A DNA stretch of 64,000 bases from assembly GCA_016802295.1 (NCBI GenBank), contig JAESIW010000207.1, forward strand, positions 985,831 to 1,049,830, written 5' to 3'. Shown piece by piece: positions 50,060 to 60,694 of the stretch (position 1 is its first letter; every line of letters begins with the position of its first letter). The DNA comes from Brachionus rotundiformis (lineage: Eukaryota > Rotifera > Eurotatoria > Ploima > Brachionidae). The notes under the pieces are model-generated. The model was not told the origin of the DNA. It did not search any database and was given only the letters and a program-made list of their open reading frames with translations. Made by a program: the position numbers and the translations under genes.

Positions 50060-50974
50060 TTAATCATAGCTAGATATTTGAGAAGCGACAGACCAATTTG
50101 TCTGCAGCTCCCTGCACTTTTCGACTCGTGAGCCCTCTCTGGTCACCACAGCAATGGAATACTTAAATTTTATATTTATTTTCAAGTCTAAAGATTAATT
50201 AAGTGGCCAATTGAGGCCTGTTTACCTTGTCATAGGCTCTGCCATCTCTGTAGTAAAGCAATTTCATGCATCGGTCAATGACTTCTCTGGCCTGGGCCTC
50301 GCTTATGCGGTTGTTGTGCTTTTCGAGGAATTCGCGCATTATGGGCTAGGCAAAAATGGTTCTAAACAAGCTAAACAAGACAAGTAACAAAGCCTTACCA
50401 CTGCCAAATAGTTTCCGTAGCCTGTCGCAATGCATGGGGCTTCGTACGCGTTGCCAAGCAAATCAACACATCCAAGGAATCTGTAAGAGAAATTTTTTGG
50501 GTTAAAAAGACAGTGAGAGCTGGATGGTTGATTTTGGTAATTACGGTTGGTCGTCGTCGAGTCCAGCGATGACCAGGCGGTTCCAGAGGGGGTCGAAATT
50601 GGACCTTCTGTTGTAGAGCACTCGGGTGCACCAAGAAAAGAGCTGCTTGGGCTTGTACACGTAGCCGTCATTCAGGCAATAGTCCTGGTTGACTTTTTGG
50701 TCAATTTTTTCCAACAAGAACTGAAAATCGGAGTAGTCGCCGGACGCTCCGAGCACTATTTTCTCATTTACTTTGAACACGCGCTGCAATTGACGCATCT
50801 GGGCCATGGAGCCGTATGAGCCGAGCAAATCGGCGGCGATCAGCACTCCGCCGTCGAATTGGATGCCCAGCACCGACGTTCCTGTCACCATTGGGTTTCT
50901 ACATGGCAAAAAGTTAAAATTTTTACACCACAATTCAACTTGACCTACTGAGTATGCTGCTTAGGATGCTCCAT
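50060..50974 (-). CDS. PSMB4: Proteasome subunit beta type-4 (beta7)
   Basis: Five exons (50974-50949, 50898-50545, 50480-50399, 50345-50226 and 50161-50060) give 684 nt, or 227 aa. The family core is clear: QNPMVTGTSVLGIQFDGGV, IAADLLGSYGS, LGASGDYSDFQFL, NPLWNRLVIAG-like sequence, FLGCVDLLGNAYEAP, ATGYGNYLAV, and CMKLLYYRDGRAYDK. PSMB4 is a non-catalytic beta subunit of the 20S core that helps dimerise half-proteasomes. The N-terminus is odd: only MEHPKQHT precedes QNPMV, while human PSMB4 has a ~45-residue propeptide. All introns are 50-64 nt. It is head-to-head with geminin, 311 bp apart. Confidence 0.95.
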
Positions 50975-51285
50975 TTTAACACAATTACCAATTGGTCTTT
51001 AAATTAAATTGCTTTAAAAAATATTCAAAAAAAAATTATTTTTTTTTTTATAAAGATTTATTTTATTTGCGAATTTTAAGTAAAAAATTTAAATTTTTTT
51101 TTTAATTTTACTAGCATCATTCAAAGAGACTTGTGGTGTTGTTAATTTCGCATTTATATGCAAGGATCTGTTGCACTTTATATATAAATTATATTATTTT
51201 TATTATTTTTTTTTTAATTTGAAAATAAAATTTTTTTCTATAAATTTATTATCAAAATAAAATTTACATTTAGATTTGATTTAAA
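50975..51285. promoter_or_regulatory. Probable bidirectional promoter, PSMB4 / geminin
   Basis: This 311-bp interval between divergent ATGs consists mostly of A/T runs, with a small less AT-rich patch near 51117-51180. The role is inferred from layout. Confidence 0.45.
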
Positions 51286-51660
51286 ATGTCTATGAAAAAA
51301 AAAGATGCCGAGTGTGGATGCGACTTGGAGAGCGAGATGTCGCAGGACGACGAGCTTTTGCTGCAGAAAGTAAGTCTGAGCGAAGAGCAGCTCAAGCTCA
51401 AGGCCCAGAATCAGGAGGCTTTTTGGAAGAGTGTGGCCGAGAGCATGCGCTCGGACCTAAAGGACGCTCTGGACGATAACCAAGAGGTACCAAGTCATAA
51501 ATCTAGTTTGAATAATGTGTGTGGTTAAGATTTTTTTGTTTAGCTGCACAGGCTGAAGGAGTTAATGGAAGAGGAAGGACTCGATTTGGACAAGGAAAAC
51601 TCCAAGCTTGTCAAATTGGTCAACGAGGCTAAGGACATTTGCAACCAATATGTCGGCTAA
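51286..51660 (+). CDS. GMNN: Geminin-like coiled-coil protein (very short)
   Basis: Two exons (51286-51486 and 51544-51660) give 105 aa; vertebrate geminin is about 209. The motif FWKSVAESMRSDLKDALDDN followed by QELHRLKELMEEE and LVKLVNEAKD matches the geminin coiled coil (typical YWKEVAEKRRKALYEAL and then NEKLH). Geminin binds CDT1 and blocks re-replication, and relatives (MCIDAS, GEMC1) drive multiciliated-cell fate. The acidic 40-residue N-terminus has no RxxL destruction box that I can see. The C-terminus stops right after the coil. The 57-nt intron has donor GAG|GTACCA. It could instead be an MCIDAS/GEMC1-type relative, but it lacks their C-terminal domain. Confidence 0.78.
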
Positions 51661-52657
51661 TTAAAATAGATAATTTCTTATCTAAATTTAACCTCAATTT
51701 GTACATCTATAAATTTTTTTGGAATATAAATAAAGATTTGTACTAATAAAGAAATTTTTTATTTGGCACCATTTACTAATGAAATTTTGTCTGTTAAGAA
51801 TAGGCTTTGGTCACCTTAGTTGGCCATGCATTTACAACTACTTTTAGAGATAAAAATTTTTATCTTTAAGTTAATTCTTTACTTAATAAAAGTATTTGTC
51901 GATTTGTCTATTTGTAATGTTACAAGTTTGGTTCAGACACCTTTATCTATTCAAAATATAATAAATTTGGTCAAGAAATTTGAGCAGTTGTCATTGGTAT
52001 GATCCATCTTTATCTGCTCAATTAATTTTTTTTGAAAAATGAGTGCTGACATATAAGAGTGGTGATGCGCATGTGGTAGAAACTGTTCTTTTGGTCAACT
52101 GAAAGTTTGTTTTGTTTATTTAACGTTGTAGCGCTAGGCCTCGTTTGAAGAGTCAATTAGAGTGATGGTTTAAGCTGATAGATGACCAAAACTTGTATGT
52201 TAATTGCTATCTAAGAAAATCTTAAAAATGGCATGACTTTTGGGAAAGTTTATTTTCCAAACAATTGTCAAGAGATTTTAATATTTTGAAATATGTTGAT
52301 AATTAATTTAAACAAATTACCAAATATTGGTGTAATGTATTTATGAAAAAAAATAAATAAATAAAAAATTTTAGAAATAAACATTTTATTTTCAAAGTAA
52401 AATAAAGACCTAATTGGTAAAATTTAAACATAATAAAATAAGCCCTAAATTAATAATCTTAGCTTTAAAGTGGTATAATTTATTGCAGCACTGCTACCAT
52501 TTAAATCTTCAAGATTTTTTACCTTTAAATAATATTTTTTTTCCCCATTAATTTTTATGTTTTGATTTTATTTTAAAAAATTGATTACAAAAGAGCTAAT
52601 TTACTTTGAAAAATTGGTTTTAATTTTTGCTATAAATAAAATTTTGTTGCTGTGTGT
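51661..52657. other. Spacer between convergent geminin and the Cys-rich repeat gene
   Basis: 1 kb of AT-rich sequence. AATATAAATAAAG soon after the geminin stop is a likely polyadenylation region. No gene is seen. Confidence 0.45.
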
Positions 52658-55600
52658 CTAGAAATTGATTAAATTAGAGCCCTTAACTTGTTGCTTAATT
52701 GCGTCTATTTGTGACTTTTTGCCACAAATAGTGGTGCACTCAATTGGTTCTGATTCACATTTCTTGGTAAAATTAGTTAGAGCAGTAGTGGAGGCTAGAG
52801 TTGATGGTAGTGCTAGTTGAGCAGTTGAGGCCAGGCTAGTTTGACCAAGTCCATAACTCAATGATCCTCCGTACAAGCTTGCCGCATTTAGAGAATTGAG
52901 TGCTGGAGCGGCGCCGAGACTGTATCCCAGTGACGAACCGTATGATGGTTGATAGGATAGCATGGCGGCCGATTGGAAGGCCGATGATGGTTGGAAGTGG
53001 CTTAGTTTTGCTGGCAAAGAGGACCCGCTGTATGGTAAAGTACTTGAAGCAAAAGTTGGCTGTGCGAGGCTCATTGGTAGTGGCAGACAAGATCCATAGC
53101 TTGGCAAAATAGAACCGCATGGAGCAAACGATGGCAAGCTCGATGATCCCTTTGGCAAAATGGTCTTTCCGAAGTCATCGCCGAAACCTGGCAATTTAGC
53201 TGGTTTGCATTGATCTGGCTTTCCGAAATCGTCCCCAAAGCCTGGATATTTACCACCTAAACAAATTAGATAAATAGATATATATTTTTTGTCACATTAT
53301 AATTTAGTTACTTGGCGAGCACTGATTGTCCAAACCATCACATAATTTTCCTGGTGATATTCCTGATAATGGCAATTTAGCCGATTGGTCTCCAAAACAG
53401 GGCAAATTAGAACCTAATTTAGATAATTCGTTATTATCTGGCGTACAAAATCGAGATCTGAATGGTTTATAGTCTAGTTTACCTGGTTTTCCAAACTCAT
53501 CGCCTAAGATTGGATAATTGAGACCTGGTTTAGAAGATCCTGGCTTGCCAAAGTCTTCACCAAAGCCTGGATAATTGGCACCTGGTTTACTGCACGATCC
53601 TTGCTTGCCGAAGTCGTCACCAAAACCTGGTAAATTAGAATCTAATTTAGGATAAGCCTGAGCTGGCAAATTAGATGTTGACTTAGCTTGAAATGGTTTT
53701 CCAAGCCCGTCATAATCCCGGTATTTAGAGTCTCTTTTATAGGGACCTGATTTGCCAAAATCATCTCCGAATCCTGGCAAATTAAGCTTACCTGGTAATT
53801 CTGGTTTGCCGAAATTATCACCAAAGCCTGGATATGCTGGAACCAATGGTTTAGATGATCCAAAAGGTGATCCAACAGGCTTTGAAGATCCGAATGGTGA
53901 TCCAAAAGGTGATCCAAGTGGTTTAGATGATCCAAAAGGTGATCCAAGGGGTTTAGATGAGCCGAATGGTGATCCAAAAGGTGATCCAAGAGGCTTCGAT
54001 GATCCGAATGGTGATCCAAGAGGCTTCGATGATCCGAATGGTGATCCAAAAGGTGATCCAAGAGGCTTCGATGATCCGAATGGTGATCCAAGAGGCTTTG
54101 ATGATCCAAAAGGTGATTCAAGTGGTTTAGATGATCCAAAAGGTGATCCAAGTGAAGGAATTTCTTAAAATTATGATTAGAATAATTTTTTTCTATATTA
54201 TATTAGATATAGATTAATTTAATTGTTATTTATATGCAACTGAACACTTAATAAATTTTGATAAAAAATAATCAATAATTAAAAAAAGTTAAATGAGCTT
54301 TAAGAATGAATAAATAGATATTGAGATATTGGGACTTGGTAAATTTTATCTATTATTCATATAATCTTTTTTTTTAATTTTTCAATAAAGAAAATGGTAA
54401 AATTTGCCATCTAAATATTCAGGATTTGTTAGCTTTAAAAAGATCAATAAATGATAAAGGATGATGTACCTGTTTGTTTTTTTTGTGAAAAAGAAGGTAA
54501 TGAGCTACTAGATAGAGACCTTGATGGTGATAAAGACTTTTTAGTATCTGAGAAAGGCTCTCTGTAAGGCCTAGAAGAGTAAGGGCCTGATTTTTTACTT
54601 AAATTATCTAATTTTTTATCATGGTGTGGATTTTTTGTTCTGTGTGAATTTTTGGAACCAGGTTTTAGAATGTTATTAGGTAAAGAATAAGGCCCTGTAA
54701 TACCTGCCGGTCTGCTATGTGAAAAAGAAGGCTGCGAGCTACTAGATAAAGATCCTGGTCGATGATAAGATTTATCATCAAATGGACTATCTGTTAGTGG
54801 ACCTTGTTTAGGTATAGAGGAACTTCGAGTTGGCTTACTATCACTTGGTCCTGATTTAATTGACCTTTGGCCTGACAATGGTTTATCATCAGAACCAATA
54901 TCTGTATCAAATGGTCCACTTAATTTACCTGGTTTGCCTGAAATATTTTTCGATGGACCTTCTAAATAAGACTCTGGTGGAAGGTCTTTTGGAATAAATT
55001 CAGACTTTCCTGATTTTCCTGAACCAGCTGGTTCACCGAAAGGCCCGTCCAGGCTTGGCGCTTTTGTTGATTTACCTGGTGCCAAGCTTTTTTTGCCTGG
55101 TGGACTGGGCTTAGTACTCTGAGATTTTCCTGACTTAGCCGAAGGAGTAAGTGAATGTCCCGGCAATCCGGTCAAATTTCTGCTATCTGGTACTCCTTTA
55201 AGACTTAAATTTTTATCACCTGTAGCCGATTTTGGTCCAGATGGCTTAGTTGTTTGTCCGGCTGAGGACTTTGGTTTACTAGGCTTGGAACTGCCTGGTA
55301 TTTGTTCAATTGTTCTGGATTCATTTTGACCTAAAGGTGGATTTGAGCTTGAGCGTAAAGAATTGCCAGGAATAAATTCTGACATTGGACGCTTACTTTT
55401 AGAGAATTGGCTTGGTTGTTGAGATGATGCCCTTGAAGGTTTAATAGAACCAGATGGACCTCCGCTTGATTTTCTAGATGGACCTCCACTTGGTCCTCCG
55501 GATGGACCTCCGCTTGATTTTCCAGATGGACCTCCGCTTGATTTTCCAGATGGACCTCCACTTGGTCCTCCGGATGGACCTCCGCTTGATTTTCCAGATG

Positions 55601-56936
55601 GTCCTCCACTTGGTCCTCCGGATGGACCTCCGCTTGATTTTCCAGATGGACCTCCACTTGGTCCACTAGATGGTCTTCTACTTGGTCCTCCGGATGGACC
55701 TCCACTTGGTCCATTGGATGGTCTTCTACTAGGTCCTCCGGATGGACCTCCACTTGGTCCATTGGATGGTCTTCTACTAGGTCCTCCGGATGGACCTCCA
55801 CTTGGTCCATTGGATGGTCTTCTACTAGGTCCTCCGGATGGACCTCCACTTGGTCCAATACTTTTTCCAACTGATGGTCCACCACTTGTTCCTCTGCTTG
55901 GACCTTTGCTTGGTCCTCTCGATGGATAACTTGTTGAATATCCTGATTGACCTTCAGATGGTCCTCCACTTTGTCCATCTGATGGTCCTCCAGTTGGTCC
56001 ACCTCTTTGTCCAGCTGATGGTCCTCCAGTTGGTCCACCGCTTTGTCCAGCTGATGGTCCTCCAGTTGGTCCACCGCTTTGTCCAGCTGATGGTCCTCCA
56101 GTTGGTCCACCGCTTTGTCCATCTTCACTTTGACCAAATGGTCCAGTTTGACCTGCTAATGGTTGAGTTTCAGGTGGATTAGTTTGACCAGGTGAAGTAA
56201 TATCGCCTGGCAGACCTCCAACCGATGATCCTGGCTCTTGTGTATGTGGTTGATAATCAGATGGTCTTCTTTCATCAATATATCTAATCTCTGGTGTCAA
56301 CTCCCTGTCCGATGGATAATCCGAATCCAAATCATTTCCAGGCAGAGTTTTTGCTTGTCCAGGCTTTGTATATTTGTACAAATCTCTCAATGGTACATAG
56401 CGACATCTGTAAATGGCTGGCTTGTCCTTTATCTCTGGTTCTCTATCTTTTTCTTCATCTTCTCTTTGTTTCAGCTCACTTGGTCTGCAAATTTTACACG
56501 GTTTACCATTAATGCATAAAATACATGGTTTCTTTTTTTCCAAAACTTTTAGTTTAATTAGAGAACTGGTCTCTGGCTCTACAATTTTGCATGTCTTGCA
56601 ATTGTAGCATAGGTCCTTCTTGCGGCATGCTGTCTTGCACAACAGACATGCCCTGCAGGTAACACAGGGCGTATAGCACTTGCACAAGCTGACCGGTTCA
56701 CAAGGCTGCGATTGATTTTTCTCAAATATGTTGACCCGGATGCGCAGCTTTTGTCCCTCATCCGGGTTGCGTCTGATCACGTAGCGCGGCATGCACTCAT
56801 ACGCGGTCTTTTCGACCAAGGACTTGTCATCTTAAGATACCAAACAGAATTAAAAATTAATTATAAATGGATACATAAATGGTTGACCAAGCATACTTTT
56901 TGGATAGAAACAAATTATCTTGTCTTGTCCTCTCAT
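52658..56936 (-). CDS. Unknown protein: Cys-rich head with Gly/Pro/Ser and GFGDDFGK repeats
   Basis: Four exons (56936-56897, 56830-54470, 54163-53312 and 53256-52658) give 3852 nt, or 1283 aa. The N-terminus (MRGQDKIICFYPKN) has no signal peptide, so the protein is probably intracellular. At about residues 65-125 there is a dense Cys cluster (CKCYTPCVTCRACLLCKTAC, then CYNCKTC and CILCINGKPCKICR) that may bind metal or form disulphides. Next come tandem low-complexity blocks: GQSGGPTGGPSA, GGPSGGPSRRPSNGPS, GGPSGKSS, and in exon 3 GSPFGSSKPL. Then come about ten copies of PGFGDDFGKPG, and an Ala/Ser/Tyr/Leu-rich end with SYGSSLGYS. Such composition suits a structural, self-assembling or phase-separating protein. 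No family is recognised. Splice phases agree throughout. Confidence 0.8.
53866..54163. repeat. Coding tandem repeat, 30-bp based (GSPFGSSKPL)
   Basis: Units built on GGTGATCCAA plus AGGCTTCGATGATCCGAAT on the + strand, encoding GSPFGSSKPL on the minus strand, are repeated about ten times with small variants (some units shortened to GSPF). Confidence 0.85.
55466..55860. repeat. Coding tandem repeats, mostly 48-bp units (GGPSGGPS...)
   Basis: At 55681-55850 about four near-identical 48-bp units encode GGPSGGPSRRPSNGPS. At 55466-55670 a related array built on GGPSGKSS and GGPS alternates. Near-identity of neighbouring units suggests recent unequal exchange. Confidence 0.85.
55970..56115. repeat. 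Coding tandem repeat, 36-bp units (GQSGGPTGGPSA)
   Basis: Four 36-bp units containing GGTCCACCGCTTTGTCCAGC on the + strand, encoding GQSGGPTGGPSA on the minus strand. Confidence 0.88.
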
Positions 56937-57201
56937 TTTTGCGGTAAACCTTAATGAAGCTAATTTTTAGAAAATTCAAATGTGTGAGTTTGATTTGGTT
57001 GGTAAAAATTTGTCAAGTATTTATTTTAAATCCAAGTTTACGCTTCACAAGATTCGGCACTACTCGATTAAATTGTATCTAGTTTCTTTCTTGTTGATTT
57101 CTCTCAGAATGTTTATTGTTTACCAATTTGGTAAAGAGCTTCTCTCTCTCTCAACACACAAATATTGTACATTTTAGAATTGTTTGTAAAAATTAAAATT
57201 T
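56937..57201. other. Upstream region of the Cys-rich gene
   Basis: Short AT-rich interval with a CTCTCTCTC run near 57142. It is the likely promoter area of the Cys-rich gene by position only. Confidence 0.35.
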
Positions 57202-57310
57202 TTATCTCTCATTTAAAATATTTGCCAAAAATTCCAACTCCATCCCGAGAATAATTTGATTTTGCACCAAACTAATCACGGTTTCAGGAACCGCATTTTT
57301 TTTATCTTTT
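57202..57310 (-). CDS. Orphan exon-like coding segment (hypothetical)
   Basis: The minus strand reads KKNAVPETVISLVQNQIILG then MELEFLANILNER and a stop, about 33 residues of protein-like sequence after a weak acceptor (AAGAAAAG). No partner exon was found between here and the first QPCT gene. It may be the last exon of an uncharted gene or decayed coding sequence. Confidence 0.3.
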
Positions 57311-57828
57311 CTTATCATTTTTTAATAAAATTGAAGCAAAAATGATTATTTTTAACTAATTAAAGACATTTTTAACACATGAAAATTATTGGACTTGGTA
57401 AGTCTAATCAGACCAAAGTGTTCAATTGATATTTTATTAGGCAATGGCCAAAAGTTGACACACTCACATATACTGGTCCTTAGAACAATAAAACTAATCT
57501 TTTTAATTAAATATAAATTAGACAAATAATTGTATTAATAATTATATTAATAGGTTAATTTTTTAATTTAAATAACCTTGATCAATAATAAATGATTTTT
57601 TATAGACAAGATTTTTATCTGTTTTATTAAACTTTATATCAATAAATCAATAAATCAATTTCATTTTTACCTTATATTCACTTTAAAGCATAAATTGATA
57701 GACAATTTTTGTTTTATTTTGTTTGTGCCATGGTTTTAGCTTGACTTTGTATAAACTATTTTTTGTTTGATGAGAAAAATAAAATTTATTTTATTATAAG
57801 TTTTTATTTGATGAATAAAGATAAAAAT
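57311..57828. other. Spacer
   Basis: AT-rich 500-bp stretch downstream of QPCT copy 1. Nothing recognised. Confidence 0.4.
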
Positions 57829-59035
57829 TTAGTTGCTTAAAATTTCTAATAAAAAATATTTCATTATTTTTCTTAAATCTTGAATTGTATTTGAGTGTAG
57901 ATTTTGTGTATTGTCTCTTGCGGTGTGCCAAACTGATGGAAAAGGAGATGGGATCAAGTGTAATATTGGAACGTCTAGACAGTAAAGCAAATTTTAGCAG
58001 ACTTTAAGCAGTTAAATTGGATTACTTTTTGCCAGGAAGGGCTTGTGGTCGTCGTCGACCTGTCGCGTGTAGCCCCCACGGACATACCTAAAATAGTAGA
58101 CCGCAGATTTGGACAGTGCTCTTTGGCTGATCAAGGACCTCTCTGAAAACCAGCAAATTTAAAGCAAAACAAACCAAACAATAACATTTTCTTACCAATT
58201 TTATTCATCAGTGAATAAGCCCTGTTGCTGATCGGATTTGACCAAAAATAGTTTGGAAAACTCGAACTGTAGCCTCCCAACAAGTCCAACAAGACAAACA
58301 AGTCCATTGAGTTGAACGCTCTTTGACCAAACTGTCTGCTTAGCTTGTTGGCATAGTTGCGCGAGCCATACAGCGAATCAGTCGCTGTCCATCTCTTGAA
58401 TGCTTCCTCACCATCAAAAAATATGAACTGAATATTGCGCTTGGAATTTTTGACTTTGTTAACATTTTGACTCAACAACTTGGCCATGTCCATGAGCAGA
58501 GCGCACGGCACTGCTGAATCTGTGGCTGCCACAAACCTAAAGCTGTACATCAACTTGCTGTCATAGTGACAAGCGAATATGACCCGGTTAGACAGTGCCG
58601 AATTGGTGTACAAATTTCGTCCACGCGTATAAGTGGCTATCACATTTGCCATTGGTTTTTGGCCATATGGAGTAAAAGCATTAAAGCTGTCCAACTCGAC
58701 CGTGCATCCATACGATTTCATTTGTGATACAATGTACTAAATGAAGATTATGATTTATCTTGCTTAAAATTGCTCAATAAATTACATTTCTGACTTGGAC
58801 ATTTGCTGAAGTGCCAGAAACTCTTGGATATGCAATACCATTTACCAGTGAATAGAATTGAGCATAGCTATTTTGCAAATAGGATAGCCTTACATTGCCA
58901 GAAAGGCTGTTTGGTACTACATTCTACGGCTAAAATTAGTAAGTTTTTTTTTAAATTTCAATTTTTTACATATCTTTGACCATTGGAGAGCGCAAATGTT
59001 GCACAGATAATCAAAACTAGGCTAAAAGACAACAT
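57829..59035 (-). CDS. QPCT: Glutaminyl-peptide cyclotransferase, tandem copy 1
   Basis: Five exons (59035-58970, 58923-58786, 58736-58196, 58142-58026 and 57974-57829) give 1008 nt, or 335 aa; human QPCT is 361. It starts with a signal peptide (MLSFSLVLIICATFALSNG). The M28-like cyclase core is intact: ACHYDSK (zinc Asp), FVAATDSAVPCALL, FIFFDGEEAF (acidic pair: zinc ligand and general acid/base), DSLYGSRNYA, DDDHKPFL and PSPFPSVWHT (zinc His). QPCT turns N-terminal Gln or Glu of secreted peptides into pyroglutamate, as in neuropeptide maturation. All exon junctions match copy 2, so the pair arose by tandem duplication. The second acceptor (CCGTAG) was chosen to avoid an in-frame stop. Confidence 0.93.
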
Positions 59036-60535
59036 TTATTTCAAGTTAAACAAAAGAAAAATCTTTATTTTTAAATATTTATTTATAAATAATCGAGATT
59101 GTTAGATCAGTAAATGTGATTTTAATAATCTAGATAAAAAATTGTCATTTATGGTATCTTGGAAAGAGGTGATAGCTTGCCAATTTCAAAATTTTCAAGT
59201 AAAAAATGCGCCAAAAACAAACTTGGTAAACAAAGTAAATTAGAGTTTTTTAAATTTTGTAAATAAACTTAAAAATTAAAAAAAAAGAATATTTTGATTG
59301 AGGTTTTTAGTTTTTAGATTGAGTGTATAAGATTTATTTATTAGTTATTGTCTTATTTAATTGATCCTTTTATCTAATTAAAAAAGTGCTCAGTTTAGAT
59401 ATGTTAATAGGCATTTGAAAAATTTAAAGAATTAAATAATTTAAGATATACAATTAGATACTCTCTGTTTTTTCTTAAACATTGATTTTTTCAACTTAAT
59501 TAATTATTTTCGAAAAATAAGTTCTATATATTGTCTAAAAGCAAGTTTTACAATGACTAATAAAATATAGTTTTTAATTGTATAGTGTTTCGTTCAAAAG
59601 TTATAATACAATGGTACCATGATACATTATTTTGTGTAATTTTGCCTAAATCACGGATGCAAAATTACAAAAATTTTTTTTTCATTTTTTTTTTCATTTT
59701 TTTTTTCAATATTTTATTTTAATTAACAAAAGATCAAAAAATATCATTCATTTTTGTTAATAATTCTGAATGGAAAAATTTGACCACTAGTCAGCCCAAA
59801 AACCTGTAAAACTTAAAAAAAGAGGTTAAAAAAGTTTCCAAAAAATTGAGGGCAGTGTTTCCCATCTGCTTCTTTTACTTTTCTTAATTTTAATCACACA
59901 ACATTGATTTGCTTTTTTAATTATATCATTTTGGACACTTAAGTAAGTTTTTTTACCAAATGGTACCAACTTGCCCAGTAATCTATCAAGACCAGAAGAA
60001 AGAAAGAAAAAAAGTCAAAAGAAAAGAAAGGTCCGAGAAATAAGGCTAATTGATATACAATGAAAACCCATGGGCCAGTATATCATTGAATGCTTTCAAA
60101 ATTTAACAATAAAGATATTTTTTGTTTTTTTTTATACCTTTTTTGCCAATAGATAGCCAAAATTTCGGCCAGAAAAGTTAAGGAATCTCAGATTTTGCAT
60201 ATTGTATAATAGAAGATCATGTGGTAGATCTATGTGTGACCTAAATTCTGTAAGAAAAGCAAAACGAATCGTCTTTTCTCACCAAATCTACCAAAAAATC
60301 TACCAAATTAACCATAAACATCTATATTCAACCTTAAATTACTTTTTTTATATTGCCATGATTTAGATTAACTTGATTGTATCAAAGCTGTCATTCGTAA
60401 ACAAAATTTTTGGTATTCTACCACAAAAAAGCTGAGTAAATCACACTATAAATATTAAATAATACATATTTGTATTTTTGATAATAATTTATTTTTATTT
60501 AAACTAAAAGAAATAAATAGCTTAAAACATTTCAC
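59036..60535. other. Spacer between tandem QPCT genes
   Basis: 1.5 kb of AT-rich sequence with a TTTTCATTTTTTTTTT tandem run near 59677-59710. No gene is visible. Confidence 0.45.
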
Positions 60536-60694
60536 TTACAACTCCTCATCAACTTTTATTTCCTTGTGGGCGTTCTAAAAAAACAAATTATTAGTAAAAA
60601 CCATTTTTATTACATACTCAATAAAAAAATTAAATTAATTAATTAATTAGCTTGATTATAAATAAATATTTTGCTATAGGAAAGTTTTAATTTA

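Noticed and set aside
53752..54168. Open frame on + strand rich in DPNGDPRGFD repeats
   Set aside because: It is the antisense shadow of the GSPFGSSKPL coding repeat. The minus frame joins its neighbours with correct splice phases.
55331..56137. Long minus-strand frame rich in VEDHPMDQVEVHPEDL
   Set aside because: An out-of-frame reading of the same coding repeats. The G/P/S frame continues from the Cys-rich head and fits the exon phases.
57379..57440. Short + strand ATG frame followed by GTAAGT
   Set aside because: Only six codons before the donor-like site and no downstream exon. A chance occurrence.
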